This document shows, piece by piece, positions 29,674-36,800 of a DNA stretch of 54,621 nucleotides. Under the pieces are notes generated by a model. It ran no database searches and had not been told where the DNA came from. It saw only the letters and a list, made by a program, of their open reading frames with translations. Source of the DNA: Legionella nautarum. GTDB lineage: Bacteria; Pseudomonadota; Gammaproteobacteria; Legionellales; Legionellaceae. Made by a program: the position numbers and the translations under genes. Every line of letters begins with the position of its first letter. The first letter of the stretch is position 1. The stretch spans positions 1 to 54,621 of the forward strand of contig NZ_LNYO01000010.1 of the NCBI RefSeq assembly GCF_001467895.1, given 5' to 3'.

Positions 29674-30514
29674 ACCGTTTGACTGAATACAACCCATAAG
29701 AAATATAACTAAGAATGAGTACCCCATAAACCAAGCTCATTCCCGGCACAGCGAAATTAGCGCCGCGCATAAAAAAGAATAGCACCAAAGTAGGCGTTGC
29801 AGCTACGGCCAATAGACGGCATGATGCTTTGAATGAGAGTTTACGATTGAAAAAAATATCAGAGTATAGCTGCACCAATGCGGACAGTAGAAGTAAAGTA
29901 ACTGCAAAAACACTAAAATAAAATAGAGTGACGCTGGGAAAGACAAGGATTTGCATCAGTGTATTTAACCTGGAAATCCCAGTGGAATGAACCCACTCTG
30001 CGCCAGAGAGTAATCCGTTAAGCCCTTTGTCAAAAGTACGTGTATAAATGGGGTTGCCGACGTTGTCTTTAGCCAAACCAAGAAACTGTTTATAACTGGG
30101 CGGTCTTAAAATCATTTTGTTTTTGGTAATTAAAACGCTAAGTTGAGGATATGCCTGATTCATTTCAAACAGTTTTCCTGTCGTGTCGATTATTGAAACC
30201 ACTTCTCCCTTGTTGTTTTTTATTAAATAAGGCATTGGTTGTTTATCAATGATCTCGCCATTTTGTATGGTCAGTAGAGGAAGCGACTGCAGGGGAAATA
30301 GAACTTCCTCCTTAAAAAAATGATGAAATGCTATCATCACCCGCCCAGATAAAGGAATGGCCCCCAAAATAATTAGGAATAAAAGGTATCCTAGCCCCAA
30401 TCCCTGCCAACGCTTCACCACTTCAGCATACAACACGGAGGAATAGAACGAAGCGTAAAGGGCTTTACAGTATTGTGATAGAGTAGAAAACCAACGATGA
30501 AATCGATAGTACAT
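29663..30514 (-). CDS. DUF1189-family membrane protein
   Basis: 283 residues with an N-terminal membrane segment (GLGLGYLLFLIILGAIPLSG), an extracytoplasmic domain carrying MPYLIKNNKGEVVSIIDTTG, and four hydrophobic C-terminal segments (SVTLFYFSVFAVTLLLLSAL; LLAVAATPTLVLFFFM; LVYGVLILSYISYGLY). This pattern fits DUF1189, a family of unknown function. It lies 113 bases downstream of the sterol reductase on the same strand. Confidence 0.75.
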   Translation of the reverse strand: MYYRFHRWFSTLSQYCKALYASFYSSVLYAEVVKRWQGLGLGYLLFLIILGAIPLSGRVMIAFHHFFKEEVLFPLQSLPLLTIQNGEIIDKQPMPYLIKNNKGEVVSIIDTTGKLFEMNQAYPQLSVLITKNKMILRPPSYKQFLGLAKDNVGNPIYTRTFDKGLNGLLSGAEWVHSTGISRLNTLMQILVFPSVTLFYFSVFAVTLLLLSALVQLYSDIFFNRKLSFKASCRLLAVAATPTLVLFFFMRGANFAVPGMSLVYGVLILSYISYGLYSVKRFSV

Positions 30515-30627
30515 TGTTACCTCTCTTTTTAATTAAAAAAAGCGCTCCTTTGTCAATTAATTGCTTTTCCTCAATCTTTGGTCCCTCTCGCCTATTTGAT
30601 AATGAGTTATAAAATTCAATTCCTTTT

Positions 30628-31971
30628 TTAAAAAACATAAGGAATAAATTTATAAGGAACCTCTTGGCAATACCGCTTCCAATCCTCCCCATATTTAATC
30701 GACATACGCTTAGAATCTCTATAATAACGATGAATAAGGATTGCAGTGAAAAATAGGGGGTAAAAATAAGGTAGAATACCTGAAAATCCACAGCACAATC
30801 CCCAGGTAAATGCCATAATGATATCGGCAGTATAATGAATTTTTCTTGCGTATCTATACCAACCATCAGTTAGCAAAGTACTGCCACAGGCTGTTTGCAA
30901 ATGTCGTGGATTATGAAGCGTACCCCAAGGTAATTGAGGAAAGGTGTAACGTTTTACATAGGTTCCTCTAAGTTGCATGCGAAAGCGATTTTTTTGGCTG
31001 TTTGCTGTATCCCAAATGTAGTAAGCGGTAAATAGCACCACAAAAAGAAGAATCGTAAAAGCAAAAGGATATTGGGGATTATTTCTTAAAATATAAAAGG
31101 CATTAAAACAGTAGATAAACGGTACACCCACACCATTCCAGAATACAATCATCCATCCGCATTTTTCCGAAAGGATATCCCAGGTAGTTGGAACGCATTC
31201 CTCGCCCTTCATACAAGCATTGGTATAAAGAAAATGGGCAACTACAATGAAAATCATAGGCCAGGAAACGAAGCCATAAAGCTGATATTGTTTTGCAGCA
31301 GCAGATAAGGTGATGAAAAACAGTAGCATCCAAGATCGGATATCAAAAAAAAGTTTCAAATCAACAATACCAATATGCGGATTAAGCATGGTACCCATAA
31401 AAAAATCATAAATCGGGTTTCCTGATATTTGACTTTGCTTATCTAAGAGCAAGGGTAGTAGATACAATAGGAGACAAAAAACATCACTAACAATGACAGC
31501 AGCAGTAAGAAGATGCCCAAGATTATCAGCAAATTCTGTCAATCTAAATAAGCCGGTTAACTGTAATAGCGCGATTATAATAAGGGATGCGTACCAACTA
31601 GCGGCACTATTGCAGAGATATTTGTACTGGATATTACCCTCGGACTGCACGGGTAATCCCTTCACCCACAGGCCGGGCATACACCATGCGAAAAATAATT
31701 GGATAGAAAAAAAACCGATATAAACCACAAAAGCATAGGGTGTAGGTGCTGCACCATCGACGAGATGTTGCCACATACGACTAAAGAATAAGGAGGTATC
31801 CGCTAATGAAGATGGATACAGCAACCCCCCTTGGTAATAGGTCATTGAAATCCACAAATAATAAACGAGTAAGTGCGCAAAAATAATAATGAACAAGACT
31901 CCTAACGGTCCGCCAAACTCGTACTCTTTTTTATGGTTAGTAGCTGCCTCTAAAAATATATCCCTTGCCAT
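30628..31971 (-). CDS. ERG4/ERG24-family sterol reductase
   Basis: 447-residue multi-spanning NADPH-dependent sterol double-bond reductase. The eukaryotic signature is complete: LLTDGWYRYARKIHYTADII, followed by the membrane segment FTWGLCCGFSGILPYFYPLF, then HRYYRDSKRMSIKYGEDW and YCQEVPYKFIPYVF at the C terminus, as in ERG4, ERG24 and the 7- and 24-reductases. N-terminal GGPLGVLFIIIFAHLLVYYL matches the family too. Bacteria seldom make sterols; Coxiella carries similar genes. It probably modifies host-derived sterols in the vacuole membrane. This role is inferred. Which double bond it reduces cannot be told from sequence. Confidence 0.92.
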   Translation of the reverse strand: MARDIFLEAATNHKKEYEFGGPLGVLFIIIFAHLLVYYLWISMTYYQGGLLYPSSLADTSLFFSRMWQHLVDGAAPTPYAFVVYIGFFSIQLFFAWCMPGLWVKGLPVQSEGNIQYKYLCNSAASWYASLIIIALLQLTGLFRLTEFADNLGHLLTAAVIVSDVFCLLLYLLPLLLDKQSQISGNPIYDFFMGTMLNPHIGIVDLKLFFDIRSWMLLFFITLSAAAKQYQLYGFVSWPMIFIVVAHFLYTNACMKGEECVPTTWDILSEKCGWMIVFWNGVGVPFIYCFNAFYILRNNPQYPFAFTILLFVVLFTAYYIWDTANSQKNRFRMQLRGTYVKRYTFPQLPWGTLHNPRHLQTACGSTLLTDGWYRYARKIHYTADIIMAFTWGLCCGFSGILPYFYPLFFTAILIHRYYRDSKRMSIKYGEDWKRYCQEVPYKFIPYVF

Positions 31972-32273
31972 CGCTATCTTCCTATAAGAGGTGTAAACCG
32001 GAATTTTAGTATTGTCCAGTGTGTGTCTAATTTACTAGTATCGCTCTCTCTTGTCAGTACAATATTTTTTACAGCTTCTAAAAACAATATTTGGTATCTG
32101 TGTTAATTCATCTTGAGGAAGAAAAAAATCTAAATGCACTGCTCAAGTTCAACGTCCTTTTCTTCTGAAAAGAGAAGCTACACGCCGGTGAAATGATGTT
32201 TTTTTGAACATAAAGGTTGAATCGCAATCAAAAAAACGAGATAATTAAAAATCGATTTATCCAGAGTATAGCT
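31972..32273. other. Divergent intergenic region
   Basis: About 300 bases between the sterol reductase and the TAL-like gene. It is AT-rich and must hold both promoters. No tRNA, repeat or convincing operator was seen. A short hairpin of TTTTCTTCTGAAAAGAGAAG type occurs at about 32157-32177. Confidence 0.5.
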
Positions 32274-34700
32274 ATGCAAGAAAAAACCCCCCTTTCCTCA
32301 ACCAGCTCAACCGCCAGACAATTTCGAGCAAAGAAAGCAACATCATTAGTCGAGTATGGTTATACTCAGAGCCAAAGCATGCAGTTAACACGCTGGTATA
32401 AGAAAGAAATTTTTTTATCTTACCATAACCAATTGCAACCCCATCTATCCCCAGAAGTAATTTTTAAAATTGCGATGCTCCGTGGGGGCCAAAAGCGTTT
32501 AGATTTCCTTGTAGAACAACAGAAATCGCAAGATCTCTCAGATATTTTAAGCATAGAAAATCTAGCAACAATTCTGAGCCACTCCGAGGGCTTGGTGAAT
32601 TTTGAAAAGGTGAATTTACGAAATCCGCAAATTAAAAACCATAGATTAACTGCCGAACATTTAATAAAGTTTTTAACTTTTAGACAAGGATCCACCTATT
32701 TACTTGAATTTCTTGAGCTTGATTTGGGCCATCCTGCCTTTACTGCGCTTGACTTATCAGTTGATACCCTTGTCACAATTTTGGTCAGTGATGGAGGAAA
32801 AGAGAAGTTAGCTTCTCTTTTGGCACTTGATCTTGATTCAGAGAGGATCAAGGCATGGCTTCCTAAAAAACAATATTTTTTATCGGTGTTAAATCGTCCT
32901 CAGGGAGAAAAAAATCTAAACGCCCTGCTCGATTTTGACTTCCAGTCACCAAAGGTTCTGGCTTGGGGTGGATTATCAGCTAATGAGGCTATAAAACTTG
33001 CTAGTCACATCTATGGCTATAAAAATTTAAAGATCTTTTTGCAATATGAACCCTCCGATTTCAAGGATTTTCAGTTAGATAAAACTCAATTAATCAACCT
33101 GATTAGTCATCATTATGGCTATTTAAATGCTGAAACCCTTTTAAAGTTTGATCTTCATCAACGAGTGATGCAAGAGTTAAAACTAAGCCCCACTGACCTA
33201 GTAAACGTTGCCAGCCATCTCGGCGGAGCGCGTAACCTAACCTGTCTCGCAAATCTTAGTAAGGACTACCTTGATTCGTTAGGAGTAGAGCGTCAAATGG
33301 TTGTAGACTTACTGAACTGTAACCATGGTTATAAAAAAATAAATAACTTTTTAGCAGAATTAGCGGCCCAGAAGAGCAGTGAGCAAAAAACGTCTGGGCA
33401 AAATAAATTTCTGCTGAGTCCTGAGGAAAAGCATCAATTAAGTAGGCATAATGGTGGAGAAAAGATTTGCAAATACATTGAAAATATCTCTACTGATGAT
33501 GAACGACTTAAAGAATTAGATCTAAATTTGACTGATTTATTTGAGGTTGCTAAATGTAGTGGGGGTATTAGTAATTTAAATGCCCTCTTCACAGTGAAGA
33601 AGGAAGAACTTGAGCAATGGGGTATTGAAAAAGAAGCCCTCAAACAGATAATCGGTCATATAGGTGGCGCAAAATGTTTGGAAAGTTTACGTCGCGCTTA
33701 CAGCACGGGGTTTATAGCTAACTCTGTCTTTGAAATGAATCAGGTGATACGAATTTTATCACGCCCAGGAAGCTCTACCACGTTTAACTTCGTGGTTGAG
33801 AAAGCAGCCGCTTTAAAACTGCAAAAATCCGATACAAATCGCATCATCGCCCTCATTGCCAAGCATTCTCGAAAAGTGCGCGAGTACCTAGATCGTTGCA
33901 TCACTAGTCAAGAAAGCTTTGCTAATTGGGACAAGCAACACGCTTCCGAAATGACCCCAAAGCAAGAGACTCCGTTTACTCGCCAAGCAAGTATAAAGCG
34001 CCGCGCAGAAAACGAAGGGCAGTCTGCGAGGTCTAAAAAACGACAAAAAAGAACTGAGCAAGATTCTTTGCCAACAACGATTGACTGTTCCACCGAGAAG
34101 AGCTCAGAAGAAGCGTCGATTAACCCTGAGTTAACCACAGCGCCTTCTGATGCTCAAGCTCCATCACCGAATAATGACAACAGCATAACTATGGCTGATC
34201 TATCTGATGAGGATTTAACCGGGATTGACTTAGAAGAAGCGATTATTCCCCCTGAATTAACCGCAGCGCCTACTTATTCTCAAATTCTACCACCGAATGG
34301 CAGCATAACGATGACTGATCAACCTGGTGAGGATTTAACCGAGAGTCGCTTAGAAGAAGCGATTATTCCCCTTGAGTTAACCACAGGGCCTTCTTATTCT
34401 CAAACTCCACCACCGAATGGCAGCAACATAACGATGACTGATCAACCTGATGAGGATTTCAATGTGTTCATTGAGTCAGTTATGAACAACAATTGGACAC
34501 TCGCAGATATTCCAGAGCTTAATCCCCAAAGCGAAAGCTTTGTTGATTTACTTATTACTAACGATTGGGTTCCTCCTCCCTATCCGAATACATTTTTTAA
34601 AGCAGCTCCTCAACCTCCTTCTTCTGCAAAATCAGGGGAGAGCGAAACTGAGTTACATGAATTTGACATGGAAGGATTTGAAGCCCCATATACAAGATAA
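32274..34700 (+). CDS. TAL-effector-like repeat protein with NLS and acidic C-terminal repeats
   Basis: 808 residues from ATG 32274 (a TTG at 32217 has AAAGG with no spacing and is less likely). Residues 58-517 hold about 13 tandem repeats starting at 58, 92, 125, 161, 197, 234, 268, 304, 338, 381, 417, 451 and 486. The best, LSPTDLVNVASHLGGARN, matches the TALE repeat position by position, with a variable pair at 12/13 followed by G/Y-G. The pairs in order are LR, HS, FR, SD, RP, HI, HH, HL, CN, HN, CS, HI, RP. A bipartite nuclear signal, KRRAENEGQSARSKKRQKR, spans 575-593. A threefold acidic repeat (DEDLTGIDLEEAI type) spans 612-732. The C terminus is Glu-rich. There is no signal peptide. 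Inference: type IV-secreted nuclear DNA-binding effector. A non-DNA helical solenoid remains possible. Confidence 0.8.
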   Translation: MQEKTPLSSTSSTARQFRAKKATSLVEYGYTQSQSMQLTRWYKKEIFLSYHNQLQPHLSPEVIFKIAMLRGGQKRLDFLVEQQKSQDLSDILSIENLATILSHSEGLVNFEKVNLRNPQIKNHRLTAEHLIKFLTFRQGSTYLLEFLELDLGHPAFTALDLSVDTLVTILVSDGGKEKLASLLALDLDSERIKAWLPKKQYFLSVLNRPQGEKNLNALLDFDFQSPKVLAWGGLSANEAIKLASHIYGYKNLKIFLQYEPSDFKDFQLDKTQLINLISHHYGYLNAETLLKFDLHQRVMQELKLSPTDLVNVASHLGGARNLTCLANLSKDYLDSLGVERQMVVDLLNCNHGYKKINNFLAELAAQKSSEQKTSGQNKFLLSPEEKHQLSRHNGGEKICKYIENISTDDERLKELDLNLTDLFEVAKCSGGISNLNALFTVKKEELEQWGIEKEALKQIIGHIGGAKCLESLRRAYSTGFIANSVFEMNQVIRILSRPGSSTTFNFVVEKAAALKLQKSDTNRIIALIAKHSRKVREYLDRCITSQESFANWDKQHASEMTPKQETPFTRQASIKRRAENEGQSARSKKRQKRTEQDSLPTTIDCSTEKSSEEASINPELTTAPSDAQAPSPNNDNSITMADLSDEDLTGIDLEEAIIPPELTAAPTYSQILPPNGSITMTDQPGEDLTESRLEEAIIPLELTTGPSYSQTPPPNGSNITMTDQPDEDFNVFIESVMNNNWTLADIPELNPQSESFVDLLITNDWVPPPYPNTFFKAAPQPPSSAKSGESETELHEFDMEGFEAPYTR
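32445..33824 (+). repeat. TALE-like coding repeats, about 13 units
   Basis: The units encode 34, 33, 36, 36, 37, 34, 36, 34, 43, 36, 34 and 35 residues, then a final one. Unlike Xanthomonas TALE repeats they are highly diverged from each other in DNA and protein, so the array is old and should be stable. Conserved positions are Leu1, Ile/Val/Leu at 6, 7 and 9, Ala or a hydrophobic at 10, often Ser-His at 11/12, Gly15 and Leu19. Confidence 0.75.
34107..34472 (+). repeat. Tandem coding repeat, three units of about 120 bp
   Basis: Units begin with GAAGAAGCG at 34107, 34233 and 34353 (periods of 126 and 120 bp). Units two and three are nearly identical in DNA, so this duplication is recent compared with the TALE-like array. 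Each unit encodes a Pro/Ser/Thr linker and one acidic-hydrophobic motif (DEDLTGIDL, GEDLTESRL, DEDFNVFIE). Confidence 0.85.
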
Positions 34701-34705
34701 AAAAT

Positions 34706-34955
34706 CTAGACCATTCTGCAGGATGGTCTATTTTTGGAATTTTTTGCTTCCTGCTGAATTTGAACGCGAGTATGAATCAGCTTAGTGATCTCATCAGTAA
34801 TTGCAAAAGCTTAATTATCTAATTGCCGAGGGAAAAACTTTTGATTTTCTATTAGATAGACAAGTAGGGGCATGACCTCTCTTTCCACTCCAGCCAAAAA
34901 ATCTTTTATATTCTCACAATCTTGTTTGACAATACTGCTAACTATTATGATTGAC
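34706..34955 (-). pseudogene. Gene relic interrupted by a stop codon
   Basis: Between the TAL-like gene and the CE-clan gene the minus strand shows an open frame without start: CENIKDFLAGVEREVMPLLV then YLIENQKFFPRQLDN, a TAA at 34813-34811, and the same frame continuing AFAITDEITKLIHTRVQIQQ to TAG 34706. It reads like a real protein with one nonsense mutation and no 5' end. Not recognised; shown by composition only. The rest of 34736-35083 shows no further gene. Confidence 0.35.
34707..34735 (+). terminator. Rho-independent terminator of the TAL-like gene
   Basis: TAGACCATTC-TGCA-GGATGGTCTA followed by TTTTT, six bases after the stop codon. Confidence 0.9.
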
Positions 34956-35083
34956 TAGTATTTGACCATAAAGAGCAAGCAATTGGTTTTTTACCCTGCT
35001 AATTTTCGCTCTGACGCCTCAGTGCCAATCAGATCGCAGAAAACTGCTATATTAAATGATATAGAGGTTTTCGGTGGTAGGTG

Positions 35084-36328
35084 ATGAAAACTGAAGACGA
35101 CGTTTTAAGCGGCTTAGATACTGATAAATGGTCTCAAAATTCAGTCAATGCGGTTCTTGCTGCAAAAGCAGAAAAGCTAGCAGTAAAAGGCTTGGTATTA
35201 AATTGTTATTCTTTGGACATTGACCCACGTGACGATATGCCTAATGAAAAATATAACGAAGATAATATCACTAGCTTTGTAGATTCTATCTATGAAAAAG
35301 CAGCGCACCTAAAAGACAATGAAACACTTCGCTTCCAGGTAGCAATTAAAGTCAATGACGTTCACTGGACTGCCGTGGATATGGAGGTATCTAATAAAAG
35401 CGTCAAAATGTTAAACATAGATGCATTGGGTGACGAATCTGGAATCACTGCTGCACTCGATATATTTTTGAAACTTGCAGAAAAATATCCGAATTACTCA
35501 ACAGACTCTCCCGAGTTCAAATTTAGGTGGTTAAAGCACGGCACTATAAGGGGGGCAGATGATAAAGTACAAGGAATTCAATATGACAATGAAAGCTGCT
35601 CTCGTTTTACACTCGATCATTTATTTCATTTAAATAACATAGATTCCTTTGCTCTGCTTGAGGCTAAGGAAAATGACTTTAGCGAATATAATTTTAGTAA
35701 ACAGGTGAAATCATTTGATGCGAGTAACATGCCAAAAGAATTCGCTTTTTTATATCGGGATTCCCAATCCAAAACTTCTTTTGCATCACTGCCAGACCAT
35801 TTAAAAAGTCAAGTGATTAATAAAAAAGGACAAACTCTCGAAACATCTGAGGCAGCACATACGGGAGAAAAGATAGTAAAAGGTACGGGTAAAACAGCTA
35901 ACCTCGCTATCGAGCATAAGAAAACTGGTTTTTCTACGGATGCGAGACTTTTATCCAAAAAAAAGGATTTACCCCAATTAGCAGAAAATCGAGACATTCT
36001 TAAAGCACTTAAGAGCGACACTTTTTTGCAACCCGTGCACTTTGATAAACAAGCTATAGTAAGAAGACTCATTGCTGAAGCAAAGTCTGTGCTTTCTCTT
36101 AGATCAACCGGCTTCATAGGAATTTACAACTACGGTCGTGATATCTCGGCATTGCGGCAGGCTCAAAAGACATTGTCAGCAGGTGAAACAGATAAAGCAT
36201 TAGAGCAACTTGGAAGATTAACTATCATGACACCGCTTCACAAGCTACAACTCGCACAAATTAGAGAAAATTTTGCTCGGCAAGATAAAATGGAAATGAC
36301 AGTTGCGACGACTAGCAAAAACTCTTAA
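35084..36328 (+). CDS. CE-clan cysteine protease/acetyltransferase-like effector candidate
   Basis: The positions here count the overlapping upstream GTG as residue 1; ATG 35084 is residue 2 and the likelier start. The N-terminal half fits the CE clan (ULP/YopJ-type) layout: His95 in VNDVHWTAVDMEV, Asp114 in KMLNIDALG, Gln167 and Cys173 in GIQYDNESCSRFTLDHLF. The Q-x5-C spacing is the one seen in YopJ (QRSSSEC) and SUMO/NEDD8 proteases. The Gly after Cys is replaced by Ser. Residues about 230-414 are a basic, helix-rich region of unknown fold. No signal peptide. Either deubiquitinase/deSUMOylase-like or Ser/Thr acetyltransferase activity is possible. Confidence 0.65.
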   Translation: MKTEDDVLSGLDTDKWSQNSVNAVLAAKAEKLAVKGLVLNCYSLDIDPRDDMPNEKYNEDNITSFVDSIYEKAAHLKDNETLRFQVAIKVNDVHWTAVDMEVSNKSVKMLNIDALGDESGITAALDIFLKLAEKYPNYSTDSPEFKFRWLKHGTIRGADDKVQGIQYDNESCSRFTLDHLFHLNNIDSFALLEAKENDFSEYNFSKQVKSFDASNMPKEFAFLYRDSQSKTSFASLPDHLKSQVINKKGQTLETSEAAHTGEKIVKGTGKTANLAIEHKKTGFSTDARLLSKKKDLPQLAENRDILKALKSDTFLQPVHFDKQAIVRRLIAEAKSVLSLRSTGFIGIYNYGRDISALRQAQKTLSAGETDKALEQLGRLTIMTPLHKLQLAQIRENFARQDKMEMTVATTSKNS

Positions 36329-36800
36329 ATTTTTTAGAGTCCGATTTAGGGAATGATAATCCTATGAGAGAAAAGTTTTAAACGACTTCTAAATAGATTA
36401 GTATACTTCTATGATTGTACCCCTTGCTAAAAGGTTTTGACGATGAATCTTGGGCAATCATGCGAGCTAAGACTTTTGCGTTGCATCAAATGATAGTCTC
36501 TATATTGCCTAGCAATATGAAGGAAATGGTTACCATCAATAAGGCGCAGATACCAATCAATGTCTTATATGGTACAGGCAAAGGGAAGGTAGCAATAAGC
36601 AATTTAATTTTCTATAAATTGATGACTCAGAATTATTTTATTAGTATTTTAAAATAAAATTCATATCATCCTTGATGAAAAGGATAATCAAAATTAGTGA
36701 GTGAATAATGGGGTGTTTACATTGAATATACTTTGATATCAATGGGTTAATATTTACCAATTGCAATTGATAAACTATTTCATTAGATAGGGATATGAAG
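36329..36800. other. Intergenic region with a weak small ORF
   Basis: 470 bases before the secretion trio. A plus-strand frame 36415-36657 (80 codons, TTG start) contains MIVSILPSNMKEMVTINKAQ but has no ribosome-binding site or recognised family, so it may be a relic or chance. The remainder is AT-rich and probably holds the promoter of the ABC gene. Confidence 0.4.

Noticed and set aside
30465-30866. Minus-strand ORF of 133 codons
   Set aside because: It overlaps both the DUF1189 start and the sterol reductase end in another frame, and both of those have clear family motifs.
32445-33824. Reading the repeat array as leucine-rich, ankyrin or pentapeptide repeats
   Set aside because: The period is about 34-36 residues with a GG or YG pair at 14/15 and a hydrophobic pattern LxxxxLVxIA. 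This fits the TALE-type two-helix repeat and lacks the ankyrin TPLH and LRR LxxLxLxxN signatures.
34540-34785. Plus-strand ORF of 81 codons at the end of the TAL-like gene
   Set aside because: It is the same DNA in another frame and crosses the terminator hairpin.
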